A stretch of 64,000 bases of DNA from Vreelandella venusta (lineage in GTDB: Bacteria > Pseudomonadota > Gammaproteobacteria > Pseudomonadales > Halomonadaceae). Numbering within the stretch: the stretch's first letter is position 1; every line of letters begins with the position of its first letter. The DNA lies in contig NZ_BJUL01000009.1 in assembly GCF_007989605.1 (NCBI RefSeq), positions 1 to 64,000 of the forward strand, read 5' to 3'. A program made the translations under genes and the position numbers. Shown here in pieces: positions 17,698 through 27,251 of this stretch. The notes under the pieces were generated by a model. It had not been told where the DNA came from. It made no database searches and saw only the letters and a program-made list of their open reading frames with translations.

Positions 17698-19443
17698 ATG
17701 TCACCATCTGCCCCGACATTGCAACAAAAGCTGAACCAGCTGCGCCAACGCTTTATTGAGCAGCTACCAGCACGTTTACAGCAAACCGCAACAAAGTGGC
17801 AACAAAGCCGACTTTCAACTGAGGCAGGGTCACGCTTAGCCCCAGAACTTCACCGCTTTTTCCATAGCTTAAAAGGTACCGGACGCTCACTGGGCTTTGA
17901 ACGGATTGCTCTGTTGGCAGATCAAGGTGAAGAGCTCCTCAAAGGAGCCTCTGCTTCCGCTGACCATGCTCTTGATGACCAGGCCGTTAATGATATAAAC
18001 AGCCTGATTCATCAGCTTTTTCAGCAGCTCAATGAAGAGATTAAGTACTTACAGTCACAGCATGGTCAGCAATCCCTTCTGACATCTCTCAACAGCGTCG
18101 AATTCCCATCAGTAGCACCACAGTCACTCGGCCAACGCCAGCGGCTTATTTATTTATGCGACGATGAGCCTGACCAAGTCGACCAGTTGCTACATCATCT
18201 TCGCTGCTTTGGCCATGAAGTGGTTCATTTTGAAGATACAGCGTCATTTTTTAATGCGGTTATTACCCGCCGCCCCGACGCGATCATCATGGATGTACAG
18301 TTTCCGCAAGGTAACACTGCGGGTACTGAAACGCTGACCAGCCTCAATAAATTAATCGGGGAACAATTACCCGCCATCGTACTGTCGTCCCACGGTGACT
18401 TTTATTCACGACTGAGCGCTGCTCGAGCTGGTTGTAATGGCTACTTTACCAAGCCCATTAAGCCGCTGGACTTAATGTTAGTGATTGACGAGCTCACTAG
18501 CCCCTTAGATGAAGAACCGCTGCGTGTGTTGGTAGTCGATGATGAGCCTGATGCTGCAACTTACCACTCATTGATACTAGAAGAGGCCGGTATGATTGTT
18601 CAGCAGGTGCATCACCCTGCTGACGCGCTGAGCGCCATAGAACGCTTCAGCCCTGACTTACTGTTAATTGATGTGTATATGCCGGTGTGTTCAGGTGAAG
18701 AGCTAGCGACGATTATCCGCCAGCAATCCGCCCATATTGGCCTGCCCATTATTTATCTATCTAGCGAAACAGACAGCCAAAAGCAGTTATTGGCGATGAC
18801 GGCGGGCGTCGAAGCTTTTATTACCAAGCCGGTTACCCCTGGCGAGCTCGTATCTGCGGTAAAGCTGCGTGCCGAACGTCTACACTTACTGCGCTCGCTG
18901 ATGACCCAGGACAGTATGACAGGGCTTTATAACCATAGCACCACAACCGACCTTATCGATAAAACACTCACGCAGGCATATCGTGAAAGTAGCCAGCATG
19001 CGATGGCCATGCTCGACATTGACCATTTTAAAACGGTCAATGATACCTACGGCCATTTAGCAGGCGACCAGGTCATTATCACGCTAGCACGGCTGCTAAA
19101 AACCCGCTTGCGTGCATCCGATATCATCGGGCGTTATGGCGGTGAAGAGTTTGTCGTATTACTAAAGGGCGTTACCGCACAGCGCGCAGCCGAACTTATT
19201 GACGAACTGCGCCACGATTTCGAACAGGTAGATTTTCATGCGGGCGCAGAGCGCTTTCGCTGCACCTTCAGTGCAGGTGTTAGCAGTTTCCCCAGCCAGC
19301 TTTCCACTGAAGCGTTACTCATTAGCGCCGATCAGGCACTTTATCTAGCTAAACAGCAGGGGCGCAACCAAGTGGTAACGAATAACGAGAACGATGCAGA
19401 CAGGAAAGCACAACCGAAGCCACCCGGTGTAAAAAAACAATGA
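17698..19443 (+). CDS. Hpt-REC-REC-GGDEF diguanylate cyclase
   Basis: This 581-residue cytoplasmic protein is the likely output of the array. It has an N-terminal Hpt domain (His56 in HRFFHSLKGTG), a first receiver (Asp199), a second receiver (Asp325 in LLIDVYMP) and a GGDEF domain with active site GGEEF at 481-485. The inhibitory RxxD site is RASD at 472-475, exactly five residues upstream. It should make c-di-GMP from GTP with product feedback. WspR has only one receiver; the extra Hpt and receiver suggest a built-in phosphorelay. Confidence 0.92.
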   Translation: MSPSAPTLQQKLNQLRQRFIEQLPARLQQTATKWQQSRLSTEAGSRLAPELHRFFHSLKGTGRSLGFERIALLADQGEELLKGASASADHALDDQAVNDINSLIHQLFQQLNEEIKYLQSQHGQQSLLTSLNSVEFPSVAPQSLGQRQRLIYLCDDEPDQVDQLLHHLRCFGHEVVHFEDTASFFNAVITRRPDAIIMDVQFPQGNTAGTETLTSLNKLIGEQLPAIVLSSHGDFYSRLSAARAGCNGYFTKPIKPLDLMLVIDELTSPLDEEPLRVLVVDDEPDAATYHSLILEEAGMIVQQVHHPADALSAIERFSPDLLLIDVYMPVCSGEELATIIRQQSAHIGLPIIYLSSETDSQKQLLAMTAGVEAFITKPVTPGELVSAVKLRAERLHLLRSLMTQDSMTGLYNHSTTTDLIDKTLTQAYRESSQHAMAMLDIDHFKTVNDTYGHLAGDQVIITLARLLKTRLRASDIIGRYGGEEFVVLLKGVTAQRAAELIDELRHDFEQVDFHAGAERFRCTFSAGVSSFPSQLSTEALLISADQALYLAKQQGRNQVVTNNENDADRKAQPKPPGVKKQ

Positions 19444-20027
19444 CCTCCCCTCACCAACAGCGTGACGACCAGTCCCTCTCTCTCGAAGAGGCACTAGCGC
19501 GTCAGAGTAGCGATGATGCGATTATTGACGTGGACGAACCTTGCCAGCAGCTGGTGTTATTTCGCCTAGCAGGGCAAAGGTTCGCTTTACCAGGCAGTGC
19601 GGTCAATGAAATTTTGAATGGTGATCAGCCAGTTTATTTCGTGCCTGGACTGCCTGCTTCCACAGAAGGCGTGATTCACTTGCGCGGCAACATTGAATCG
19701 GTAGTGACCCTACAGGCACTTCTCGGTCTCCCCCCTGCGGAGCAAACGGGCATGCTGTTAGTCGTAACCGCCGCGGGCATTCGCAGTGCCGTGCGCATCG
19801 ATTGTTTAGAGGATGTTTGCGACATCCCGGTCAGTGCCCTGAAACCGGCACCGGATACTCTCGCCAGCCAGCTAATGCCTTATGTGAGCGCACTATGGCA
19901 ACCTGATGCAACGCCAGCAGAAAGTGGCAAAGAAGAGACTAAAAACGATTCTGAAGGAGGCAGCGCGGCCATTGCCCTGCTGGATCCAGCTGCTTTATTC
20001 AACGCCTATCAACAAGGTTTAGGGTAA
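19440..20027 (+). CDS. cheW: CheW-type coupling protein
   Basis: The 195-residue protein has a CheW domain (about 35-165) with the typical LVLFRLAGQRFALP start and a VIHLRGNIESVVTL core. Acidic extensions lie at both ends: a DDAIIDVDEP stretch near the N-terminus and an EETKNDSEGG stretch near the C-terminus. It links the receptor to the hybrid CheA. It overlaps the diguanylate cyclase stop by four bases and is followed within four bases by a second CheW-like gene. Confidence 0.85.
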   Translation: MTSPHQQRDDQSLSLEEALARQSSDDAIIDVDEPCQQLVLFRLAGQRFALPGSAVNEILNGDQPVYFVPGLPASTEGVIHLRGNIESVVTLQALLGLPPAEQTGMLLVVTAAGIRSAVRIDCLEDVCDIPVSALKPAPDTLASQLMPYVSALWQPDATPAESGKEETKNDSEGGSAAIALLDPAALFNAYQQGLG

Positions 20028-20031
20028 GCCT

Positions 20032-20436
20032 ATGGCCATTAGCGCGCCAGACCACTCCTTAGACGCAGCGACACACGTTGCGTTAGTGCTATTTAGTGCT
20101 GGTCATACGCTCGCCGCCATCGAAGCGCGCCACGTCTCGGGGTTAGCGAAATCGAGCCACCTACCGCGATGCGCGAATGCCGAGTGCCTGTTACTTAACG
20201 CGCCACAGTTGAGTATCGCACCTACCCACTGGCTAACCCTTGAGGATGCCAACGGCGCTTGGCAGCTAGGCGTTAATGGCGACGTTGTCTTAGCCAACAC
20301 ACCGATAACCGAGCTGTTTCCATTACCCTCTTTAATTGCCGCACGCCACGTCAGCCCCGCCCTACGAGGCTTGACGATGGCTAACCAAACGATACGTTTG
20401 TTATTCGATGGCGCAGCGCTAACGCTGCAACCATAA
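20032..20436 (+). CDS. divergent CheW-like protein
   Basis: The 134-residue protein keeps the size and beta-rich hydrophobic pattern of a CheW domain (VALVLFSAGHTLAAIEARHV start, NQTIRLLFDG end). It lacks the usual RG(N/R)xxPV core. Wsp systems have two CheW proteins (WspB and WspD), and the position fits that role. It converges on moeA with an 18-base 3' overlap. Confidence 0.65.
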   Translation: MAISAPDHSLDAATHVALVLFSAGHTLAAIEARHVSGLAKSSHLPRCANAECLLLNAPQLSIAPTHWLTLEDANGAWQLGVNGDVVLANTPITELFPLPSLIAARHVSPALRGLTMANQTIRLLFDGAALTLQP

Positions 20437-21624
20437 ACAGCGAATCAACGTGCCTTTGTCTACCTGCTGGTGCGGATCAATCACCGCTAACGCATCTGCA
20501 CTAATGCAGGATGACAGCACGCCAGAGTTTTGGTCTTCAAAGGCATCGGCGATGATGCCCGCTTCACTAAAACGCAGCACAACACGCATATAATGCTGGC
20601 GAGGGCCGGTCTGAGTAGTGAAATTAGCGGAGGCCGTCAGCGTAGGTAAGGCGCTCAACGTCGCACACCCCAGTAACGCTCCCATCAACGGTCGTAAAAA
20701 CAACCACGCGCCCACAAACCCGGAAACAGGGTTACCCGGCAGTCCTACAAAGCGCGCTTCACTGCCGTCTTCGCGTGGCAAACGGCCCAGCGCCAGCGGC
20801 TTTCCTGGGCGAATCGCCAGCTTCCACATATCCAACTGGCCCAGCGACTCAAGCGCAGCTTTAACATGGTCTTCCTCACCCACGCTAACACCACCCGTAC
20901 TGACCACCACATCGGCGTCCGCCGCTGCGTTTGTGAGCAGCGCAACGGTCTGGCCGAAATCGTCCGGCACACTCACAAGCTGGACCACCTCCGCGCCAAA
21001 CGTCTCTAACAGTCTCTTCAGCATCGGCCGATTGGAGTTATAGAGCTGACCTGGCTTTAACGACGTGCCTGGATCAATAATCTCATCACCCGTAGAGAGC
21101 AGCGCAACGCGAGGACGGCGACGTACACTTACCACAGTAACGCCCTGGCCTGCCAAGTGGCCCAACGCCGCCGCTTCGAGCCTCTCGCCCGCCGCCAACA
21201 GTGGTTGACCTCGGCGCACATCGCGCCCTTGAAGGCGAATGTTGTCTCCACTGGGTATGTCGGTAGGCATCAAAGCTTGATGATCCGCAACTTCGACGCG
21301 CTCCTGCATAACCACGCAGTCGGCCCCTGGGGGGATCTCACCGCCGGTAAAAATCCGTGCGCAACTGCCTTCCGCCAGCGGCACTGCAGGGCTGCCTGCC
21401 GCAATACGCTGGCTGATAGGCAACCACTTGCCCGCATCGTTGGCACGCAGTGCATAGCCATCCATTGCGCTATTATCAAACGGCGGGACGTCCAACTGAG
21501 CGGTAACGGCTTCGGCCAGCACGCGCCCAGCAGCGGCGTCTAGTGGAACGCTCTCGGTGCCAACAAGGCTTACGTCGGCCAGCAGCGCTTTAAGCGCGGC
21601 ACTTATCGGCTGTAGTTCAGCCAT
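20419..21624 (-). CDS. moeA: molybdopterin molybdenumtransferase, first copy
   Basis: MoeA inserts molybdate into adenylated molybdopterin. The 401-residue form has NSAMDGYAL, an IFTGGEIPPGAD loop, STGDEI, STGGVSVGEEDH and GLPGNPVSGF, all family landmarks. I chose the ATG at 21624, which overlaps moaB by eight bases; the longer open frame starts inside moaB in the wrong context. It probably serves the adjacent formate dehydrogenase. A second moeA lies at 32791-34044. Confidence 0.92.
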   Translation of the reverse strand: MAELQPISAALKALLADVSLVGTESVPLDAAAGRVLAEAVTAQLDVPPFDNSAMDGYALRANDAGKWLPISQRIAAGSPAVPLAEGSCARIFTGGEIPPGADCVVMQERVEVADHQALMPTDIPSGDNIRLQGRDVRRGQPLLAAGERLEAAALGHLAGQGVTVVSVRRRPRVALLSTGDEIIDPGTSLKPGQLYNSNRPMLKRLLETFGAEVVQLVSVPDDFGQTVALLTNAAADADVVVSTGGVSVGEEDHVKAALESLGQLDMWKLAIRPGKPLALGRLPREDGSEARFVGLPGNPVSGFVGAWLFLRPLMGALLGCATLSALPTLTASANFTTQTGPRQHYMRVVLRFSEAGIIADAFEDQNSGVLSSCISADALAVIDPHQQVDKGTLIRCLWLQR

Positions 21625-22138
21625 GCTGCCCCCGGCCTGGGATAACCAGGTTGGCGAAATTACAAGGCTTATGACGGCTATCCAACTGCTCGGCCAGAAT
21701 GCCGTCCCACCCGGTACGGCAGGCGCCGGTTGAACCCGGTAAACAGAACACGACCGTAGCATTGGCTAGACCGCCGAGACAACGGCTCTGAATAGTAGAG
21801 CTACCGATCTCTTCCCCGCTCAGTTGGCGAAAACGCTCGCCAAAGCCTTCAATACGCTTATCCAGCAGTACCGAAATAGCTTCAGGCGTAGAGTCTCGGC
21901 CAGTAAAACCTGTACCACCCGTGGTAATCACCACCTGTACGTTTGCATCGGCAATCCACTGAGCGACTATCGCACGAATTTGGTAGACGTCATCCGGCAC
22001 GATGCGCTTCTCCGCCAGGCTGTGCCCAGCGTCGGTCAGACGCTGCACCAGCGCTTGGCCGGAGCGATCAGTCTCATTCGTGCGTGTATCAGAGACCGTC
22101 AGCACGGCGACTTTAAGAGGTACCATTGGCTCACTCAT
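21617..22138 (-). CDS. moaB: molybdopterin adenylyltransferase (MoaB/MogA family)
   Basis: The 173-residue protein shows VLTVSDTRTNETDRSG near the start, TTGGTGFTGRDSTPEA in the middle and CLPGSTGACRTGWD near the end. These are the substrate-binding signatures of MoaB. It adenylates molybdopterin before Mo insertion by the downstream MoeA, with which it is translationally coupled. Confidence 0.92.
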   Translation of the reverse strand: MSEPMVPLKVAVLTVSDTRTNETDRSGQALVQRLTDAGHSLAEKRIVPDDVYQIRAIVAQWIADANVQVVITTGGTGFTGRDSTPEAISVLLDKRIEGFGERFRQLSGEEIGSSTIQSRCLGGLANATVVFCLPGSTGACRTGWDGILAEQLDSRHKPCNFANLVIPGRGQHG

Positions 22139-22149
22139 TAGCGTTATCT

Positions 22150-22476
22150 CTATTTGGCTGCTTGCTTTTTAGCATGATGCGCTTCCCAGGCAGCCTTCTG
22201 TTCGGCAGTCGCAGGCGGCTGATAAAGCTCCTTCCATTCACTATAGGGCATGCCATATACGTACTCTCGAGCTTCTTCGTAGCTGAGAGCTTCATTGCGC
22301 GATTCAGCGGCAGACACCAACCATTTCGATAAACAGTTGCGGCAAAAATCTGCCAGAATCATCAAGTCGATGTTTTGAACATCCTTATTGTCGTCTAAAT
22401 GCTGTAACAAACGACGAAACGCGGCAGCTTCTAGCTCTGTACGCGTCGTTTGGTCAAATTCATTAAACGCTGACAT
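22150..22476 (-). CDS. DUF1244 family protein
   Basis: The 108-residue cytoplasmic protein has the DUF1244 core: AAAFRRLLQHL, DVQNIDLMILADFCRNCLSKW and EAREYVYGMPYSEWKE. The paired cysteines in FCRNC could bind metal, but no function is established. I chose the ATG at 22476 behind AGAGG; a GTG-type extension of six residues exists. It sits just before moaB on the same strand (11-base gap), so the three genes may be co-transcribed. Confidence 0.82.
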   Translation of the reverse strand: MSAFNEFDQTTRTELEAAAFRRLLQHLDDNKDVQNIDLMILADFCRNCLSKWLVSAAESRNEALSYEEAREYVYGMPYSEWKELYQPPATAEQKAAWEAHHAKKQAAK

Positions 22477-22519
22477 TGGTGATCCTCTTATCAAGTAGCT
22501 TTAGAGCAGCATAACAAAA

Positions 22520-22541
22520 GACACCGCCCAAAGGCGGTGTC
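22520..22541 (-). terminator. intrinsic terminator of the fdh operon
   Basis: The perfect 9-bp stem GACACCGCC/GGCGGTGTC has a four-base loop and is followed on the minus strand by TTTTGTT. It lies 23 bases past the fdhC stop. Confidence 0.8.
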
Positions 22542-22563
22542 GAGTGGCAATTAAGCAACCCAG

Positions 22564-23676
22564 CTAGCCAGGTTTGGTAACAGAAATATCGCTACTGCTG
22601 CTACCCGTTTTGTGTGCCGCGATTTCTTCTTCGCTCATGGCGGTATCTTTGACCTCTTCGTACCACAAATTGTGGTGCTCTTTGGCCCAGGTTTCATCGA
22701 CATAGCCAGTAGTCATACCTTCCAATGAGCCTTCCGTACCGATAGTCCCAATATAGATATGGCCTAGCGCGACAGCCGTCAACCCAAGCGCACCCACCGC
22801 ATGGATGATGTTGGCCCACTGCATGGTATCGCGACCTTGACCATAGTTAGGGAAGTCGAGCACAAAACCACTCGCGATCACCACCAAGCCAGCAGTAGCT
22901 AATAGCCAGTACCACGCTTTTTCGCCACCGTTGGCAAAACCCGCGTCAGGATGGTGCTTGCCTGTTAATCCACCGGCCTTTTTAAACCATACCCAATCAT
23001 GCTTCTTAGGAATATTGTCTTTCAGCAAGCTGATTAACAGCACAACGAGTAGCACACCGAATATCGGGCCAAGATAGTTATGCAGCACTTTGGAAGCTGA
23101 GATCATCCATGCCCAGACGGCGTCGCCAAACAGCGTGCGGAACACAAACTTACCAAACAGTAGGTTCAACCCTGTTAATGCCAAGGTGATAAACAGGGTG
23201 GCAACAGTCCAGTGCAGCGAACGCATTAGCAACGACCAGCGCAAAAGCTTACGCCCTGTGCGCGGCTCATCGAGATGTTTGCGCCCAACCATAAAGTAGA
23301 ACAGCGCAATCAACACGATCATCCCACCAATCGCAATCAAACCAAACGGCGAGACCCAACGGTTTCGGATCTGTCGCCAGGTTTCGCCACTCGAATTGAT
23401 CAGACTATAGGTGCTGTCAAAGCGCGAGTCGCGGTAGTTAGGCCCTGTTTCGCCACTGCGCACCTGACGCCACTGATCGGCACTAATACCAGGAGCCGCG
23501 GTCACCATCTCGCGGTCAGTGTCAGCCTGGGCAACCGCTAGCTGGGACATGCCAAGGCTGGCAGCCAGCAGCAGTAATAGTATGCCGATACGCCAACAGC
23601 GCTGGAAAAACGCCCTTCCCCAGAGTGCTAGCGCAGGCGCCTCTGGTGTTATTGTGGTCGTGGTCATCGTTGTCAT
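22564..23676 (-). CDS. fdhC: formate dehydrogenase cytochrome b556 (gamma) subunit
   Basis: This 370-residue inner-membrane subunit has an N-terminal signal-like helix ending near SQLAVAQA and a further membrane helix (about 110-130). A four-helix cytochrome b bundle follows, with histidines in LLMRSLHWTVATLF, KVLHNYLGP and NIIHAVGALG suitable for heme b ligation. It passes electrons from the Fe-S subunit to quinone. I chose the ATG at 23676 with GGAGG about eight bases upstream; it overlaps no essential part of fdhB. Confidence 0.9.
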   Translation of the reverse strand: MTTMTTTTITPEAPALALWGRAFFQRCWRIGILLLLLAASLGMSQLAVAQADTDREMVTAAPGISADQWRQVRSGETGPNYRDSRFDSTYSLINSSGETWRQIRNRWVSPFGLIAIGGMIVLIALFYFMVGRKHLDEPRTGRKLLRWSLLMRSLHWTVATLFITLALTGLNLLFGKFVFRTLFGDAVWAWMISASKVLHNYLGPIFGVLLVVLLISLLKDNIPKKHDWVWFKKAGGLTGKHHPDAGFANGGEKAWYWLLATAGLVVIASGFVLDFPNYGQGRDTMQWANIIHAVGALGLTAVALGHIYIGTIGTEGSLEGMTTGYVDETWAKEHHNLWYEEVKDTAMSEEEIAAHKTGSSSSDISVTKPG

Positions 23677-23687
23677 GACACGCCTCC

Positions 23688-24302
23688 TCACCCTTTACGG
23701 GCAGCATCGTAGGCAAGGTTGTCAGTGCTGGCCTGGGGGTTATTCGACCAAGCACCATCTTTATGGCCACGATGAACGACACGCTGACGAAAAATATCGG
23801 CAACATCTTGCGCATCACCAGCCAGCAGGGCTTTGGTAGAGCACATTTCCGCACATAGCGGTAGCTTGCCTTCGGCGATGCGATTGGAGCCGTACTTCTC
23901 GTACTCCTCCTCTTTGCTCTCGGCGGGGCCGCCTGCACAGAATGTGCATTTGTCCATTTTTCCGCGCTCGCCAAATGCATTTTGTTGTGGGAACTGCGGT
24001 GCGCCAAAGGGGCACGCATACAGGCAGTAGCCACAACCAATGCACAGGTCTTTATCGTGCAGCACGATGCCATCGTCAGTTTTATAGAAGCAGTCAGTCG
24101 GACATACCGCCATGCATGGCGCGTCGTCACAGTGCATACACGCCACTGAAATCGACATCTCATTCGCTTCGCCGTCGTTAAGTGTGACCACTCGGCGACG
24201 CTGAATCCCCCACTCCACATCATTGGCATTTTTACAGGCGGTGACACAGCCGTTGCACTCGATACAGCGCTCGGCGTCACACATAAATTTCATTTGAGCC
24301 AT
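23688..24302 (-). CDS. fdhB: formate dehydrogenase iron-sulfur (beta) subunit
   Basis: The 204-residue electron-transfer subunit carries four cysteine clusters of 4Fe-4S type: CIECNGCVTACK, CMHCDDAPCMAVCP, CIGCGYCLYACPFG and a looser CTFC...CAEMCSTKA. Unlike E. coli FdnH it has no C-terminal membrane anchor. It bridges FdhA to the cytochrome subunit in the periplasm and lacks its own signal, so it is presumably carried through Tat with FdhA. Confidence 0.93.
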   Translation of the reverse strand: MAQMKFMCDAERCIECNGCVTACKNANDVEWGIQRRRVVTLNDGEANEMSISVACMHCDDAPCMAVCPTDCFYKTDDGIVLHDKDLCIGCGYCLYACPFGAPQFPQQNAFGERGKMDKCTFCAGGPAESKEEEYEKYGSNRIAEGKLPLCAEMCSTKALLAGDAQDVADIFRQRVVHRGHKDGAWSNNPQASTDNLAYDAARKG

Positions 24303-24374
24303 GGTGTTCTCCTCTCACCAGCGCGGGCATTTCCCCCCGCTGGGTTCTGTCAGGTCGGTCGAGACGTTATTGGC

Positions 24375-27227
24375 TTAAGCCCGCTCAATTCGGCAGATGG
24401 TGCACTTAGTTTCCTGCATCAGTGTCACCGGGTCATAGCCATAGGTGGTGGCGGTATTAGCCGCCTCACCAATGACGTACGGGTCAGACCCATCCGGATA
24501 ACGATCCCGTAAGCTCTCGCCTTGGAACATGCCGCCAAAGTGGAACGGCATAAAGGCAACGTTGCGATCAACCCGGGGCGTGACCAAGGCTTTCACCTTC
24601 ACTCGACCACCTTCTGCACCCTCAACCCATACGTCGTCGCCATCACGTACGCCAATATCATTAGCATCCGCGGGGTTCATCTCGACAAACATCTCTTGCT
24701 GTAGCTCGGCCAGCCACGACATAGAGCGTGTTTCTTCACCGCCTCCCTCGTATTCAACCAATCGACCCGACGTGAGAATAATCGGATAATCAGCGCTGTT
24801 ATCACGATCCTGGATGGTTTTGTACATCGTGGGCAGACGCATAATTGAGTCAAAATCGTCCCAGGTGGGATAGCGTCCGACCAGGTCGCGACGAGTGGTA
24901 TATAGCGGCTCGCGGTGTTTAGGCACTGCATCTGGGAAGGTCCATACCACGGCACGTGCTTTTGCGTTGCCATAAGGCGCGCAACCACGACCTATCGCCA
25001 CCCGCTGGATACCGCCTGAGAGGTCGGTTTTCCAGTTTTTACCTTCAGCGGCGGTTTTCTCAATGTCAGTCAGGTCATCCCACCAACCGAGATCTTTGAG
25101 CAGTTGGTCGGTAAACTCGGGGTAGCCGTCATCAATCTCGCCATCTACTGGCGCAGAGCCCTCCGCCAGCAAATTAACGCCGTCGCGTTCAATACCAAAA
25201 CGGGCCCGGAAACCCATACCGCCTTCCATTACCGGTACGCTGGTGTCATAGAGGTTGGGTGAGCCAGGGTGGTTAAACTCTGGTGTGCCCCAGCACGGCC
25301 ACGGCAGCCCATAGTAATCACCGTCGGCAGGGCCACCTTGGGCGCGTAAGTTCTGAAAGCTGAAGGTATGCCAGTTTTTCTGGTGCTCTTTGAGACGCTC
25401 AGGGCTTTGACCTGTGTAGCCAACAGTCCACATGCCACGATTGATTTCACGTAGCACGTCTTCAATCAGAGGCTCGTTGCCGTTCATCTCAAAGTTCTTC
25501 ACGAACTCGTTACCAAAGCCAAGCTTGTTGGCAAATAGGTACATTATTTCGTGATCAGGCTTTGCTTCAAATAGCGGCTCAATGACTTTGTCGCGCCACT
25601 GAATAGAGCGGTTGGTGGCCGTCACGCTACCAGTAGTTTCAAACTGGGTCGCCGCAGGCAGCAGATAAACACCATCAGCGCGGTCGTGCATTACCGAGGC
25701 AACCGTGGGATAGGGGTCAACAATGACCATCATCTCAAGCTTCTGCATGGCTTTTTGCATTTCCACGCCGCGAGTTTGCGAGTTGACCGCGTGCCCCCAG
25801 TAGAACATCGCTTTTAGCGCGGTGCGCTGGGAGATATTTTCATCCTCTTCCAGTACACCATCTACCCAGCGGGATACGGTAATACCGCTGGAGTACATCG
25901 GTTTTCCATCAGCATACTCGGTATCGTCAAAGCGGCCTTTTAGCCACTCATAGTCGACATCCCACACCTGGGACCAGTGCTGCCATGCGCCTTCAGCTAA
26001 CCCGTAATAACCGGGTAACGAGTCACAGCCAAGGCCGAGGTCGGTAGCCCCCTGCACGTTATCATGGCCCCGCAAAATGTTGGCACCACCGCCGGACTTG
26101 CCAATATTGCCCAGCGCCAGCTCTAGAATACAGTACGCGCGAGTATTGTTATTACCGGTAGTGTGCTGGGTACCGCCCATACACCAGACCACGCAGCCCG
26201 GACGATTGTCAGCAAGCCGTTTAGCCACATCAAACATGTCCGCTTCCGGTACGCCTGTAATGTCTTCCACGACACTTGGCGTGAACTGAGCCACCTCGGC
26301 ACGCACTTCATCCATACCGTAAACACGCTGGCTGATATATTCGCTGTCTTCCCAGCCATTCTCAAAGATGTGCCACAACAGCCCCCAGATATAAGCAACG
26401 TCCGAGCCAGGGCGCAGGCGTACGTATTTATTGGCTTTTGCTGCGGTACGCGTAAAGCGCGGATCGGCGACGATGATGTCGCAGTTATTACGCTCTTTAG
26501 CGATGAGAATATGCTGCATTGCGACCGGGTGAGCTTCACTCGGGTTGGAGCCGATGAACAGAATCGCCTTGCTGTTCTGCATATCATTGAGCGAGTTGGT
26601 CATCGCACCGTAACCCCAGGTATTGGCAACACCTGCCACGGTGGTGGAGTGACAAATTCGTGCTTGGTGATCGGTGTTGTTGGTGCCCCACATGGAGGCC
26701 AGCTTGCGCATCAAGTACGCCTGCTCGTTATTAAACTTGGCCGAGCCAAGCCAGTAAACACTGTCTGGGCCATAGGCGTCACGCAGTTCAAGCAGCTTAT
26801 CGCCTATTTCATTAACCGCATCGTCCCAGCTCAGCCGCTGCCATTCACCCGCCACTAGCTTCATGGGGTATTTTAGGCGACGGGTAGAGTGACCGTGCTG
26901 GCGTAGCGAGGCCCCTTTGGCACAGTGAGCACCACGGTTAATCGGGTGGTCAAACGCGGGTTCTTGTTTTGTCCAAATGCCTTCTTGAACTTCTGCATAG
27001 ACACCACAGCCCACCGAACAGTGGGAACAAATGGTGCGTTTGGTCTCAACGGGTGAGTCTAGTACAGGGGTTTTATTCGCCGACTCGGCGCGCTGCATCA
27101 TCGGCGCGCCCATAAAGCCCGCAGCTGCTACGCCACCGGTGGCGACGCCACTACGCTTTAAAAATTGACGACGGGAGATTCCAAGCCCTGAAGCGTTGGC
27201 AGTATTCGTTTTGCGAGTTAGACGCAT
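24375..27227 (-). CDS. fdhA: formate dehydrogenase catalytic (alpha) subunit, Cys type, Tat-exported
   Basis: This 950-residue bis-MGD molybdenum (or tungsten) enzyme oxidises formate to CO2 on the periplasmic side. The Tat motif SRRQFLK is at residues 18-24. An N-terminal 4Fe-4S site uses Cys67, Cys70, Cys74 and Cys102. The metal ligand position, in QARICHSTTVAGV, is Cys192 where E. coli FdnG has selenocysteine; no in-frame UGA is involved. Downstream motifs such as GSNPSEAHPVAMQHI and the C-terminal molydopterin dinucleotide-binding region are intact. Confidence 0.95.
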   Translation of the reverse strand: MRLTRKTNTANASGLGISRRQFLKRSGVATGGVAAAGFMGAPMMQRAESANKTPVLDSPVETKRTICSHCSVGCGVYAEVQEGIWTKQEPAFDHPINRGAHCAKGASLRQHGHSTRRLKYPMKLVAGEWQRLSWDDAVNEIGDKLLELRDAYGPDSVYWLGSAKFNNEQAYLMRKLASMWGTNNTDHQARICHSTTVAGVANTWGYGAMTNSLNDMQNSKAILFIGSNPSEAHPVAMQHILIAKERNNCDIIVADPRFTRTAAKANKYVRLRPGSDVAYIWGLLWHIFENGWEDSEYISQRVYGMDEVRAEVAQFTPSVVEDITGVPEADMFDVAKRLADNRPGCVVWCMGGTQHTTGNNNTRAYCILELALGNIGKSGGGANILRGHDNVQGATDLGLGCDSLPGYYGLAEGAWQHWSQVWDVDYEWLKGRFDDTEYADGKPMYSSGITVSRWVDGVLEEDENISQRTALKAMFYWGHAVNSQTRGVEMQKAMQKLEMMVIVDPYPTVASVMHDRADGVYLLPAATQFETTGSVTATNRSIQWRDKVIEPLFEAKPDHEIMYLFANKLGFGNEFVKNFEMNGNEPLIEDVLREINRGMWTVGYTGQSPERLKEHQKNWHTFSFQNLRAQGGPADGDYYGLPWPCWGTPEFNHPGSPNLYDTSVPVMEGGMGFRARFGIERDGVNLLAEGSAPVDGEIDDGYPEFTDQLLKDLGWWDDLTDIEKTAAEGKNWKTDLSGGIQRVAIGRGCAPYGNAKARAVVWTFPDAVPKHREPLYTTRRDLVGRYPTWDDFDSIMRLPTMYKTIQDRDNSADYPIILTSGRLVEYEGGGEETRSMSWLAELQQEMFVEMNPADANDIGVRDGDDVWVEGAEGGRVKVKALVTPRVDRNVAFMPFHFGGMFQGESLRDRYPDGSDPYVIGEAANTATTYGYDPVTLMQETKCTICRIERA

Positions 27228-27251
27228 GGCAGTTCTCCTGGCATTTCGCCG

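Noticed and set aside
26163..26858. 231-codon plus-strand frame inside fdhA
   Set aside because: Antisense to well-conserved molybdoenzyme sequence, no family match.
24375..27227. Selenocysteine in formate dehydrogenase
   Set aside because: The metal-ligand codon encodes cysteine and the reading frame has no internal UGA.
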